Origin: Cytobacillus oceanisediminis
GTDB taxonomy: Bacteria > Bacillota > Bacilli > Bacillales > Cytobacillaceae
Direction: 5' to 3'
Length of the DNA: 64,000 nucleotides
NCBI RefSeq assembly: GCF_007830235.1
Contig: NZ_VLKI01000019.1
Coordinates: forward strand, 1 to 64,000
Below the pieces are notes generated by a model. The model saw nothing but the letters and a program-made list of their open reading frames with translations. It was not told the origin of the DNA and searched no databases. Positions 53,362-62,943 of the stretch are shown one piece after another (position 1 is the stretch's first letter; the number at the start of each line of letters is the position of its first letter). A program made the translations under genes and the position numbers.

Positions 53362-54360
53362 TTAAAAAGTTGTTCTCGCACCAAGGTAACGCGGCTTCCA
53401 GTAGGAGTTATTCATGTCACTGATTTCTACACCTCGTGAAGAACCTGCATGGATAAACTTGTTATTCCCAAGGTAAATTCCTGCATGGGATGGACCTGCT
53501 TTATACGTTTCAAAGAAGACAAGATCCCCTGCTCTTGGTGTTGAAACTGACCTCGTAGCACTCCAAATGGATGCTACAGTACGAGGAATGGAGATTCCTA
53601 CGTTGCTATATACATAGTTAAGGTAGCCGCTGCAATCAAATCCTGACGGCGTGCTTCCTGCCCATACGTATGGAACACTCATATATTTCTTTGCTTCTGC
53701 TATAAGCTCGTCAACCTGTGATGCAGTCTGGGCCGCTACTTTCGTTTCGGTTGTCTGGCTTACTGAAGTCCCTTTAACCTTTAACGTTTGGCCTGCATAA
53801 ATAAGATTAGAAGAAAGATTATTCATTGCCTTTAATTGTGAAACCGATAAGTTATGGCGAGATGCAATTCCGGAAAGAGTGTCGCCTCTTTGGATTGTAT
53901 AGACACTGCTGCTTCCTGAAGAAGCCGTTGCTGCAGGTACAGATACACTTTGAGATGTGCCTTTGACCTTAAGCTTTTGGCCTGGATAAATGGTGTCACG
54001 GCTAAGCCCGTTTAAATTCTTAAGAGCGCTGACGGAAAGGCCATGTGTTCTTGCAATTCCCCATAAAGTATCGCCTGATTTCACTGTATAGCTGACTGCT
54101 CCACTGCTTGATGTACCAGTTGAAGCCTCATGACTGTGCGGTGCTAACAAAGATAAAGACTGTCCCGTATAAATCGTCGAACCAGAAATGTTATTCCATT
54201 TCTTTAATTCTTCCACTGACAGATTATTATTAATGGAAATTCTCCACAATGTATCGCCTAACTGAACTTTATATCTATTTTCATGAGCACTTGCTTCACC
54301 ATTGAACGTTGTAAACAATAAACCAGCTGTCGCAGCCATTGTAAGTAGTTGTTTTTTCAA
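53362..54360 (-). CDS. LysM/NlpC-P60 peptidoglycan endopeptidase (LytE/CwlS-like)
   Basis: 332 residues: signal peptide (1-25, GEASA), three LysM repeats (about 29-73, 90-133, 153-196) separated by Ser/Thr linkers, and an NlpC/P60 domain with Cys243 (GFDCSGYLNYVY), His292 (PSHAGIYLG) and His304 (FIHAGSS). It cleaves D-Glu-meso-DAP cross-bridge stems in cell wall turnover or separation. TTG start with AGGAGAG. LytE homologues are controlled by WalKR and SigI; no clear WalR box was found. Confidence 0.92.
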   Translation of the reverse strand: MKKQLLTMAATAGLLFTTFNGEASAHENRYKVQLGDTLWRISINNNLSVEELKKWNNISGSTIYTGQSLSLLAPHSHEASTGTSSSGAVSYTVKSGDTLWGIARTHGLSVSALKNLNGLSRDTIYPGQKLKVKGTSQSVSVPAATASSGSSSVYTIQRGDTLSGIASRHNLSVSQLKAMNNLSSNLIYAGQTLKVKGTSVSQTTETKVAAQTASQVDELIAEAKKYMSVPYVWAGSTPSGFDCSGYLNYVYSNVGISIPRTVASIWSATRSVSTPRAGDLVFFETYKAGPSHAGIYLGNNKFIHAGSSRGVEISDMNNSYWKPRYLGARTTF

Positions 54361-54678
54361 GTTGTACTCTCCTTAAATTTCTTTGACAACCTAATATTAG
54401 TAATAAATCTAGTAAAATCCTACCTGAAAATATTGGATTAATTGGTAAAACTGCCTCCCTATTCCTAAACCTCCCTAAACATCCTAACCCTTCCATTAAA
54501 AGCTAGTTAATTTAACCCAGAAAATAATAGAAATTTAAACTATTCATGGAAACACAAGTGTAATATACCCCAAGTTATTTGAATGTTTACAATACACTTT
54601 TTAATAGTAAATACCCCCAAAAATAAAAAGGATCCCATTCTTTAGCTGTTTATCTTACTTTTAATAACGGATATAAAT
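54361..54678. other. Non-coding region upstream of the LysM hydrolase gene
   Basis: Some 320 AT-rich bases without a gene. Holds the leftward promoter of the hydrolase gene; nothing else could be supported. Confidence 0.4.
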
Positions 54679-54679
54679 A

Positions 54680-54708
54680 AAAAAAGCAGGTCCAAGGACC
54701 AGCTTTTA
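54680..54708 (-). terminator. Terminator of selB
   Basis: AAAGC, A, GGTCC pairs with GGACC, A, GCTTT; T-run on the minus strand, directly beside the selB stop. Confidence 0.8.
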
Positions 54709-54709
54709 A

Positions 54710-56611
54710 TTAATGATCTGTTTTTCTCCAAACTCTTTTGTTCTCGATTCTGTTAGTAAGTCCCATGGAGTCGAGCCTCTCTAAAAAAGGAATCATATAT
54801 TTTCTGGAAAGTCCCAGGACTTCCTTGGCATCTCCAACTTCAAATTCAGCACCTGTATCTTTTTTTAGTTTGTCTACTGTTTGTCCGAAATGGTCTCCAT
54901 GCCAATAAAATTGCCCATCAAGTGGCACAATTGTTCCCTGCTCCTCTAAGAAACGCTTCAAATCACCTTTTAGAACTTCTGGAATCCCAGCAGAAAAATA
55001 ATAGTCATCAAAATGCTTTACTTTTAAACCATCCTTTTTTAATTCAGCCAGAAGATTCTCAATGCGTTTTTGCCAGTTTTGCGGGATGTGCGGATGGAAA
55101 TCGGCATTTTGCAAATATTGCCCTTTTCTTCTGAAAATTCCACATTCAGTTCCAAGGCTTATCACAAATTCAACAAGCATTTTAGGATAGGCTCTCAGCA
55201 TAACCTGAAGAAGTTCTGCTTTATTTAACCCCTGCTTCATCGGGTTCTGATGATGAAACTCATGCAAACGGTCATATAACTCTTCTTCAATGCTTTCTTT
55301 TATAGCAGCAAGTGTAAATTCTTTGCTGTTTATAGAAAGGAAATCTGCATCAGCCAGCACTTCTTTTACTGTAATTTCATCTAGTGAAGTTCTGGTCATT
55401 ATTTCGGAGAGCGACAAACTCTTGCCTTCCGTTAACGCAGCCATAATTCTATCTTTAGGGCTGCCCTCTTTTTTCTTGCTTAATTCCTCGATGGTTTTTA
55501 ACCCAAACCGATATTTCTCACCGTTGGGATCAATTACCCAGCCGCCTCCGATTGTCTCCTGGGGACTTGGCCTTCTCAAAATAAACCGGTCTCCTCTTTT
55601 GGTTACAATCTCCTCGTCCAATCGCAGCTGGCAGAGAATTTCCCCATCGTTATCGTTTAATTCATTACGATCGAAAAATACGATTCTTCCCATTACTTCA
55701 GCTGTCCCAATATGGCATTTTATCGGCATCCGCTGTTTTATGATATGTTCAAAATTTTCAACCATTCTAACGGCTACATCAATGGTTTTTGTTACGCTAA
55801 AATGCTCAGAAGAAACAAGTACTTCTCCACGCTCAATGTCTTCCTTAGATACCCCGGAAAGATTAATTGCCGCCCTTTGCCCTGCATAGGCGGTATTTGC
55901 AGGCTGATGGTGCACCTGAAGCTGCCGAGCTCTTACCTCAAGTCCTTTTGGCAGAATTTTAAGAGGCTGCCCTTCTTCAACCCATCCTTCATAAACCGTT
56001 CCTCTTACTACCGTTCCTTGCCCTTTTACGGTGAATACCTGATCAATCGGCAGGCGGAAAGCCCCTTTCGTATCCCGGGTATCCTGTTCTTTCAAAGTAT
56101 GAATGATTAACTGCTTTAGCTCATCAATTCCGTTAAGAGACAAACTATCTGTTAATACGAACGGAACATGTTCAAAAACTGTTCCTTTAAGTTCCTCGAT
56201 TATTTCTTCCTTTACAAGGTCACTAAATTCCTCGTCTACTCGATCAATCTTCGTAATAGCAACAATCCCTTTTCGGATCCCAAGAAAATCAAGAATCTCC
56301 AAGTGTTCTTTTGTTTGCGGCATTACCCCTTCATCAGCGGCAACTACTAATACAACTAAGTCTATTCCCGCTACACCGGCTATCATCTGCCGTATAAAGC
56401 GTTCATGTCCGGGAACATCCACGACAGATATTTGAATTTCCTCATCTTCATATAAAGGTGCAAACCCGAGCTCTATGGATATTTGCCGTTCTTTTTCTTC
56501 TTTTAACCTATCAGTATCTACATTCGTTAATGCTTTAGTTAAAGTTGTTTTACCATGGTCGATATGACCTGCCATGCCTATAGTAAAATATCTCTTCGTC
56601 AAATCTGCCAC
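54710..56611 (-). CDS. selB: Selenocysteine-specific elongation factor
   Basis: 633 residues. The G domain has G1 GHIDHGKTT (15-23), G3 DVPGHERF, G4 TKID. EF-Tu-like domains II and III follow, then the SelB C-terminal winged helices (about 390-630, e.g. NKAELLQVMLRAYPKMLVEF, VGDAKEVLGLSRKYMIPFLE) that bind the SECIS. It delivers Sec-tRNA to UGA codons. No selA, selD, selC or selenoprotein gene is visible in this window; a dedicated role therefore depends on genes elsewhere. ATG start. Confidence 0.92.
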   Translation of the reverse strand: MADLTKRYFTIGMAGHIDHGKTTLTKALTNVDTDRLKEEKERQISIELGFAPLYEDEEIQISVVDVPGHERFIRQMIAGVAGIDLVVLVVAADEGVMPQTKEHLEILDFLGIRKGIVAITKIDRVDEEFSDLVKEEIIEELKGTVFEHVPFVLTDSLSLNGIDELKQLIIHTLKEQDTRDTKGAFRLPIDQVFTVKGQGTVVRGTVYEGWVEEGQPLKILPKGLEVRARQLQVHHQPANTAYAGQRAAINLSGVSKEDIERGEVLVSSEHFSVTKTIDVAVRMVENFEHIIKQRMPIKCHIGTAEVMGRIVFFDRNELNDNDGEILCQLRLDEEIVTKRGDRFILRRPSPQETIGGGWVIDPNGEKYRFGLKTIEELSKKKEGSPKDRIMAALTEGKSLSLSEIMTRTSLDEITVKEVLADADFLSINSKEFTLAAIKESIEEELYDRLHEFHHQNPMKQGLNKAELLQVMLRAYPKMLVEFVISLGTECGIFRRKGQYLQNADFHPHIPQNWQKRIENLLAELKKDGLKVKHFDDYYFSAGIPEVLKGDLKRFLEEQGTIVPLDGQFYWHGDHFGQTVDKLKKDTGAEFEVGDAKEVLGLSRKYMIPFLERLDSMGLTNRIENKRVWRKTDH

Positions 56612-56676
56612 CTACTTCTATATACATTCTTTTTTTAACTGTATCCTGAAAAAAAGAATCTTTCAATAAACAGGTA

Positions 56677-57483
56677 TTATAAAGATAAGAAAGCTCCCAC
56701 TGCACCGCTGTATTCCCCATTCTGAATAAAAAACGGATTCAAGCCAAGCATTTTGGTATAATGCTCTAAGCGGTTCTTAAGCAGCTTATTATTTTTGAGA
56801 GTATTTCCAATATAAACGATGTCTTTAATTTGATGATGGGAAGCTGACTGCATACTTAAAAGGACGATCGTTTCTGCAATCATATTGGTTAAGCTTGCTA
56901 TTTTATCTTCATTGCTTACCTTTTCATTAATGCGAACTTTTCCAAAATTGCTGGCGGTCAGGCTGCCGTCAATTGGAGGTTTGGAGGGGTGGTAGATATC
57001 TTTAACCAGCAAATCTGCAGCTGCAGCTTCCCCTTTTCTTGCCAAAGAAACCAGCTTTGAAAAGTCGGTTTCTCCAGTAAGCAATTTCCCCAGCCCCAGA
57101 AATGTGCCTCCGCCGATAGCGCTCCCTAATAATCGGGTATATTCCCTGGCCTTTATAAGATAAATGGATGTACCGGTTCCAATATTAATGAGCAAATAGT
57201 TTTCCTTCGTTCTCCCTTCCTGATTCATCAAAAAAGCAGCTCCTTCACAGTTTGCCTTAAATTCAGAAACAGTTATGGCATTTGGAAAGAAATCATTTTT
57301 AAGAAATTCTGATTGGCCGCCTGTCAATGCAAATGATGCCCCCGAAGCAGTCATCTTCAGCCACTTCATAGAACTCTGTAAGTTATCCATTGAATAGGTC
57401 TTATAGTGAAAGCGGCTACTTTCTTCATAAACCATTTTCAGCAATGTACCGCCAGCATCTATCCCAACTTTATCAGGTCTCAT
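56677..57483 (-). CDS. coaW: Type II pantothenate kinase
   Basis: 268 residues with an ASKHA-type fold: VGIDAGGTLLKMVYEE (7-22), INIGTGTSIYLI (phosphate 2), SAIGGGTFLGLGKLLTG and DIVYIGNTL. CoaW-type kinases phosphorylate pantothenate (first step to CoA) and are not feedback-inhibited by CoA. ATG with AAAGGAGGAA. Overlaps the YwaF-like gene by 4 bp. Confidence 0.92.
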   Translation of the reverse strand: MRPDKVGIDAGGTLLKMVYEESSRFHYKTYSMDNLQSSMKWLKMTASGASFALTGGQSEFLKNDFFPNAITVSEFKANCEGAAFLMNQEGRTKENYLLINIGTGTSIYLIKAREYTRLLGSAIGGGTFLGLGKLLTGETDFSKLVSLARKGEAAAADLLVKDIYHPSKPPIDGSLTASNFGKVRINEKVSNEDKIASLTNMIAETIVLLSMQSASHHQIKDIVYIGNTLKNNKLLKNRLEHYTKMLGLNPFFIQNGEYSGAVGAFLSL

Positions 57484-58211
57484 GAAGATTCCTCCTTTCT
57501 TGCAGATTGCCTATCTTTCCTTTTGAATGGCACCAGCAGCAAAAGAAACAGCAATATGGCAGCCCCTTCAAGTGATAATATGTAAACAGGGTACGGACCA
57601 AAATAATCCAATAAAGAGGCATTATCCGGTTTATAGGAAAGGAACATATAATTTCCGTCTGTAAGTTTGTTTGCCATAAAAGCAACAGCTGCACTTATAT
57701 TTAAAAATAGGACGGACATGAGCATTCCTTTACCTGTTGGCCTATATTGATGGACAAACACAAAATACAGGCATGTCCAAATAATAAGATTATGGGTAAT
57801 AAAAAATTGAAAATAACGAAAGTGGGGAAAGCCTAAATACAGCTCGGGAGTCAGGATGGCCATCAAAGCACCGACTATCCCAATGAAATAGACAATTTGG
57901 AAAATAGCTTTAGATTTAGTTGCTAATAAAACCAAACATAGAATTAGGCTAATCGAACAGAGATGAAGCGGCAAAGTGAAGGAAACATCCCAATAACCAC
58001 CTTTGTAGAGCCATATATGATAGAAGAGCTCCATCGTAAAAAGCAAGAAAAACATTACCTTCCTGACTTCCCCGTCAATATGGCGAAGGCGATCTCGGAA
58101 TATGAACATAATGCCGGAAACTGCAGCAAATAAGGCAATCATTAAAAGATGAGAAGCTGTAAAAGCAATAAAAGGGAAAGAATTATAATCATGAGAAAAT
58201 ACTCCGGACAT
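57480..58211 (-). CDS. YwaF-like membrane protein (TIGR02206 family)
   Basis: 243 residues with seven or eight hydrophobic segments and the family features DVSFTLPLHLCSISLIL and ITHNLIIWTCLYFVF. The residues LHLC and NxxG in membrane segments are typical. Function unknown. ATG at 58211 with GGAGAG about 7 bp upstream is preferred over a start 15 bp earlier. Coupled to coaW. Confidence 0.85.
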   Translation of the reverse strand: MSGVFSHDYNSFPFIAFTASHLLMIALFAAVSGIMFIFRDRLRHIDGEVRKVMFFLLFTMELFYHIWLYKGGYWDVSFTLPLHLCSISLILCLVLLATKSKAIFQIVYFIGIVGALMAILTPELYLGFPHFRYFQFFITHNLIIWTCLYFVFVHQYRPTGKGMLMSVLFLNISAAVAFMANKLTDGNYMFLSYKPDNASLLDYFGPYPVYILSLEGAAILLFLLLLVPFKRKDRQSARKEESS

Positions 58212-58286
58212 AATAACTCTCTCCATTCAAAACGTTTATTTTTTAATCTTAATGATTAATTGCTATATTCCTACTTTAAAAGCAAA

Positions 58287-58489
58287 GGCTCTGATAAATT
58301 TGCCTGTTGATTCCTGCTCAAGAAGCTCAGCGAACCGCGGGTGGTCCAGTAGCCTCCTCCCGCCGGTCTTTGAATAAGCACCTTGTAGATAACACCGCAC
58401 GAAGGGAATGCGAATGCATTTCTGAGGATCTGGCGCCATCCGCTCCAATCAACAGGGTGCTAAAATCAACAAAAAGCTTTAACGCAGCC
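58287..58489 (+). mobile_element. MITE-like element, copy E (203 bp)
   Basis: Ends GGCTCTGATAAATTTGCC and AAGCTTTAACGCAGCC; perfect 8-bp duplication AAAGCAAA at 58279-58286 and 58490-58497. Part of the hairpin region is deleted, but the segment near the right end is present, so it is a shortened long form. Confidence 0.88.
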
Positions 58490-58593
58490 AAAGCAAAAGA
58501 ATATTGAAACAAAGAAGACCATGATAAAAGATCATCTCAATGGGGATATGCATGAAAAAATATTATCTATTTAACATGTTTACTGAGCAATCA

Positions 58594-58968
58594 TTACTGA
58601 TTAAACCAAAGCGGATCATCATTATCAACTTCACCATTATAATTTATGAGTATTTCTTCTCCCGCCTTTATATCCTTATAGGCAAAAAAGTCAAAAGTGT
58701 GATTATCAAAATTTATATCATAAACAGCATTTGGTTTATAGGAATGGTTAAAAAGCATCCCATACCCTAAAAGGATTGCACTGTGTTTAGCTCCGTATTC
58801 GAAGGCATAATCAGCAAGAGCGGTTTTTTCTATGTGCTGATGCTCTTCATTGGGATAAGGCAGGACTGGTGCTTCATGGATTAGCTCACCCTTTTTAATA
58901 TCACGTGTTGCAAAGACTCCTCTGTTATGTTCGCCATCACTTAGCGTAGATGTTTTGATTTCAATCAT
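58594..58968 (-). CDS. SET domain protein
   Basis: 124 residues, barely more than a SET core: RGVFATRDIKKGELIHEAPV at the N terminus, GYGMLFNHSYKPNAVY (the NHS motif that binds S-adenosylmethionine) and AGEEILINYNGEVDNDDPLW. SET domains transfer methyl groups to lysine. No post-SET cysteines. Similar short forms occur sporadically in bacilli. Its protein target is unknown. Probably active, as the key residues are kept. Confidence 0.88.
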   Translation of the reverse strand: MIEIKTSTLSDGEHNRGVFATRDIKKGELIHEAPVLPYPNEEHQHIEKTALADYAFEYGAKHSAILLGYGMLFNHSYKPNAVYDINFDNHTFDFFAYKDIKAGEEILINYNGEVDNDDPLWFNQ

Positions 58969-59067
58969 TTAGTTACCTGCTCATTCTCGTCTATGACGTG
59001 TTTTATTTTTATGTTTGACAGTTATGTCTAAATAAATAACTTTTAAAGATTTTAGGGAGATCATCTC

Positions 59068-59748
59068 TTATTTTCCGATAAGCTTATATTCTCCAAATTC
59101 TAGTTTTTTGGTGGTTTCAAGTTGTATTAATTTGGGGGACCCTAATTGAATTTTTTGTGAAAACAATGGGCCGTCATATACAAACGTATGATACTCTCCC
59201 GATTCCCCCATTGGGCAAACAGCTTCTTTTTGGATATCTTGCAAAAAGGCAGCATCAAGTTCCCTGCCCAGCCAGGAGGGATCCAGTACATCCTCTCGAA
59301 CACGAATTACTCTGGCCTTATTACCTGATTTCACAAAGGTTTCAAGTGCCTGGATACTATCTTTTTCCTCCATCCAGAGAGGATATACAGCATTAATTCC
59401 GGCTTCTTCTGCCACCTTTTCCCCCCAACGGCGATGTCCTGCTAAGTACAAGTCACCATATGCAATGCCTGTAAGTTTAAACTTATCTATTAATTTTTTT
59501 AATTTACTAATATAACGTTCTGTGTAATTTTCAAAAGAACAAGAAATGAATTCTACAGGTATAGATAATGCTTTAGCCTGAAGATGAATCAATTCAGTCT
59601 TTTCTCCATGGCCAAAAGTTCTGCCGATCTCTGCTGGCACAGTTGTTATCAAACATGCAACTTCAACACCCTGCTTTACTAAAACCTCCAAAGCAAGGCA
59701 GCTGTCTTTGCCGCCGCTCCACGATAAGGCTACTCTATTAGCCAACAT
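59068..59748 (-). CDS. Dph6/ATP-pyrophosphatase family protein (diphthine-ammonia ligase-like)
   Basis: 226 residues with the PP-loop SWSGGKDSCLAL near the N terminus, the adenylate domain, and GYGDLYLAGHRRWGEKVAEE-like segment and GESGEYHTFVYDGP, the latter typical of Dph6. Eukaryotic Dph6 amidates diphthine on EF2, but bacteria lack diphthamide, so the substrate must differ. ATG at 59748 with GAAGGTGATG just upstream is chosen; a TTG 21 bp earlier has no site. Confidence 0.85.
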   Translation of the reverse strand: MLANRVALSWSGGKDSCLALEVLVKQGVEVACLITTVPAEIGRTFGHGEKTELIHLQAKALSIPVEFISCSFENYTERYISKLKKLIDKFKLTGIAYGDLYLAGHRRWGEKVAEEAGINAVYPLWMEEKDSIQALETFVKSGNKARVIRVREDVLDPSWLGRELDAAFLQDIQKEAVCPMGESGEYHTFVYDGPLFSQKIQLGSPKLIQLETTKKLEFGEYKLIGK

Positions 59749-59808
59749 CATCACCTTCTTATCTTTCAAAACTTGTAAAGGATAGGCAAGCTATCCTCCT
59801 CTTTTCAA

Positions 59809-62800
59809 TTAATTTAAAAATTGAAACTCCGTGCTGCTTCCTGTCTGGCTCGCTGTTACTTCAAGGCGGGCGTCGATTCTTTCCTTTAATTCCGGAACAT
59901 GGGAAATGATGCCAACAAGCCTGCCGCTGCTTTGAATATCGATTAATGCCTCAATTGCCTGATCTAATGATTCAGGATCAAGTGTGCCAAATCCTTCATC
60001 AATGAACATCGTCTCAAGAGAAACTCCTCCGGCATATTGCTGGACTACATCAGCCAAGCCAAGTGCAAGGGCTAATGCTGCTTTAAAACTTTCTCCGCCT
60101 GACAATGTTTTGACATGCCTTTCCTGGCCTGTATACTGATCGAACACTAGCAGTTCAAGACCGCTTTGCGCATTTCCCTTCGAACGGTCTGTTTTTCTCA
60201 GCAATTGGTACCGGCCGCTTGTCATCCGGGTTAATCGCCCATTTGCTTCTCTAAGTATATCGTCCAGAAATGCAGCAAGTACAAACCTTTCAAAAGTAAC
60301 TCTGTATGTGTTCTGTCCTTTGGAAATTTCATATAAATGTCCAATCACTTTATAACGTTCTTCAAGGACCTTCATTTTCTCATTAATTCCTGTTATTTTT
60401 TGTAAGGTTTCTTCATTATGCTTCTTTTTCATATACAGATTTGTATATTGATCCTGCAGCTGTTTTAGATGGTCATCTGTTTCTTTCAAGCGTGCTTGCA
60501 GACTTTCGAGGTCTGGCTTTTCAACACCCTCTAAAAGCTGTAAGACCTCCGAATAACGGTCAGTTACTGACCGTACTTCTTCACGATATTCCCGCACTTC
60601 TACTTCCAGCGCACGAACCTCATGTTCGGTTTTTTTTGCATTTCGGTATTCTCCATATGAGTCAAATCCCTGATCCTTCATACGCTGAACAAAGTTCTGT
60701 CTTTCAACTGCCAGCTTTTCCTCAAGTTTAACAGCTTGCCTTTCGATCGTCTCCATTTTTGCCTGTTCAGCCATATAGGCAGCCTTTGTATCCTGAAATT
60801 TCTGTTGTGCAATTTCCAAACTTTTTTGCAAAGTCTCCAGTTTATCAACCGCTGCTTTTAGATTGGCCTGGTAAGCTTCCATGGAACGCAGATTTTCCGG
60901 AATTGCCTCAGTCATCCTTGTCAAGTTGCCTTTTTTTTCAGCATAGAGAATAGCGGTATCGTTTATTTGACTTTGCAGCCGTTCTATTTCTGCACCCAGA
61001 GCTTCCTTTTGCTGATGAGATTTTTCCATTTCTAAGGTGCAAGCTTCCAGTCTTGAGCTCTTTTTCTTTAACTCCTCTTGAAGGTTTAAGAGATCCTTTC
61101 TTTGTGCAAGAAGAGTACTCTTAATAATCGGCAGGTCTCCCTTTTCCGTATCCGGCCGCTGTTTTTGTATAAGTTTGAATAGCTCACATAAAGTATTTTC
61201 AATAGATTTCATGTTTGATTGAGATTCATAGAACGATGACTCCGCTTTCGCTTTATCTGCTTCGATTTCGGCTGCGTGCTGTTTGGCTGCCTTTAAATCT
61301 TTTTCATCAGGAATATCAGTTTGCGATGCAGCCGGATTTGGATGATGATCTGAGCCGCAAACCGGACAAGCTTCTCCATTTTGCAGCTGATTTGCCAAGA
61401 TGGATGCTTGTCCATGCAGCCATTTACGTTCCAGCTCCTCAACAAGCATTCTGGCATCTTCCAGCCTGGATGCTGTCTGTTCAAAGTATCTTTTCTTTTT
61501 TTCGAATACTTCGAGTGCTAGCGTATAATCGCCCTGCAGCTCTTCATATTTATGAAGCCGTTCTATTTCTTCAGCCATTTTTTCCAGCCGCCGGTCATGT
61601 TCCAAAAGCTTTAAATGACTCTTTTCAATTTCCTGTTTTTCCTCAGCCAATACTTGAATTTTATGATCAGAGGTTTTAATTGCTTCATCCTTATGCTTTT
61701 TTTGAAGGCGGAGGGTTTCCAGCTTTTCTTCAAGTGCACGAACCTGCTTTTCTACTTCAGCATAAGAGTGGATATCCTCTTTCATGTTTTGCAGCCGGTT
61801 AACCTTCTCCCCAGCCTGCTTTCTTTCATCTTCACGTTTCTTTTCAGCTTCCCATCTTTCTTCGTTTTCCTCTAACAGCCCGGCTAGGGAAGCAATGCTT
61901 TTCTTTAGTGCAGTTAGTTCCTCTTTTGAAACGTCCAAGTCCTTCTTTAATTCATGGCAAAGCTGCTCCTGCTGGCTAAGCAAAGCTGCTTTCTGGGCAA
62001 GGGAAATTAGATTTTCCTTCCCGGCAAATTCTTCTTTTAATCCTTCCAGCTCATTTTTTCTTTGTTTCAGTTCGTCTCTTGCCTTTAACTGTTTGATAAT
62101 CGTTTCTGCTTCATACAGCTTTTGCTGGAGTTTGTCTCTTTTTTCTTTCTGGCTCTTGCCTGCAGCTGTTAATTGCTCAAGACCTTCCCTCATTTGCCCA
62201 ATTTCTGCATTTATAAGCGGCAGCAAAATTGTGTCATTTACACTGCCAGCTTCCAAATATGCCATAAGTTCCTTATTAAAAACTGCCTGGGCCTGGAGTA
62301 AAAGCTGATCACGAAGCTTTACTTGGTCTTCAACTGTTCTTTTTAGCTCAGAAGCATCTTCTTTAAGCTTTTCTTCAATCCGCTTATAAATCTGGGTGTG
62401 AAATAGCCGCTGAAGAATTACTTCCTTATCCTTGCTCTCTGAGGTTAGAAGTTTTCTGAATTCTCCCTGTGGGATCATCAGGATTTGCCTGAATTGATTG
62501 CTGTCAATAATCATGATTTCCTTGATTTTTTCATCGACATCTCTTACATTTGACGCAAGAAGCTGCCTGCTTCCATTTTCATCATAAATATAAAGTTCAG
62601 CTTTGGCACTTACTATTGTTGTACCATCGCCACGTTCTTTTTTCTTTTCCTGTTGAGGTGACCTGGAAATGTAATATGATTTATTTCTTAATGTAAATTC
62701 AAGAGAAACCTCAGTCAGTGTTTCGTTTCTGGCAAACTGGCTTCTAAGTTCCGGTCCATTTCGGTCCTCACCGCTTGCTTTTCCGTAGATTGCATAGCTA

Positions 62801-62943
62801 ATCCCATCAAATATGGTTGTTTTTCCCGAACCAGTTTTTCCGGAAATGACAAACATTCTCCGGTTCCCAAGTTCTGTAAAGTCAATTTGTTCACTATCTG
62901 CATAAGGGCCGAACGCTTGCATCTTTAATTTTAATGGTCTCAT
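59809..62943 (-). CDS. sbcC: Exonuclease subunit SbcC (Rad50-like)
   Basis: 1044 residues. Walker A SGKTGSGKTTIFDGISYA (34-51), a long coiled coil with the zinc hook CPVCG at about 526, then the ABC signature TLSGGESFKAALALALGLA and Walker B MFIDEGFGTLD near the C terminus. With SbcD it forms an ATP-dependent nuclease that opens hairpins and processes breaks. It overlaps sbcD by 4 bp. Coding is intact. Confidence 0.95.
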   Translation of the reverse strand: MRPLKLKMQAFGPYADSEQIDFTELGNRRMFVISGKTGSGKTTIFDGISYAIYGKASGEDRNGPELRSQFARNETLTEVSLEFTLRNKSYYISRSPQQEKKKERGDGTTIVSAKAELYIYDENGSRQLLASNVRDVDEKIKEIMIIDSNQFRQILMIPQGEFRKLLTSESKDKEVILQRLFHTQIYKRIEEKLKEDASELKRTVEDQVKLRDQLLLQAQAVFNKELMAYLEAGSVNDTILLPLINAEIGQMREGLEQLTAAGKSQKEKRDKLQQKLYEAETIIKQLKARDELKQRKNELEGLKEEFAGKENLISLAQKAALLSQQEQLCHELKKDLDVSKEELTALKKSIASLAGLLEENEERWEAEKKREDERKQAGEKVNRLQNMKEDIHSYAEVEKQVRALEEKLETLRLQKKHKDEAIKTSDHKIQVLAEEKQEIEKSHLKLLEHDRRLEKMAEEIERLHKYEELQGDYTLALEVFEKKKRYFEQTASRLEDARMLVEELERKWLHGQASILANQLQNGEACPVCGSDHHPNPAASQTDIPDEKDLKAAKQHAAEIEADKAKAESSFYESQSNMKSIENTLCELFKLIQKQRPDTEKGDLPIIKSTLLAQRKDLLNLQEELKKKSSRLEACTLEMEKSHQQKEALGAEIERLQSQINDTAILYAEKKGNLTRMTEAIPENLRSMEAYQANLKAAVDKLETLQKSLEIAQQKFQDTKAAYMAEQAKMETIERQAVKLEEKLAVERQNFVQRMKDQGFDSYGEYRNAKKTEHEVRALEVEVREYREEVRSVTDRYSEVLQLLEGVEKPDLESLQARLKETDDHLKQLQDQYTNLYMKKKHNEETLQKITGINEKMKVLEERYKVIGHLYEISKGQNTYRVTFERFVLAAFLDDILREANGRLTRMTSGRYQLLRKTDRSKGNAQSGLELLVFDQYTGQERHVKTLSGGESFKAALALALGLADVVQQYAGGVSLETMFIDEGFGTLDPESLDQAIEALIDIQSSGRLVGIISHVPELKERIDARLEVTASQTGSSTEFQFLN

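Noticed and set aside
54361-54678. WalR box upstream of the LysM hydrolase
   Set aside because: Only single TGTAA-type half-sites were found, not the direct repeat with 5-bp spacing.
54361-56676. tRNA-Sec gene near selB
   Set aside because: No cloverleaf-like sequence ending in CCA with a UCA anticodon could be seen in the gaps.
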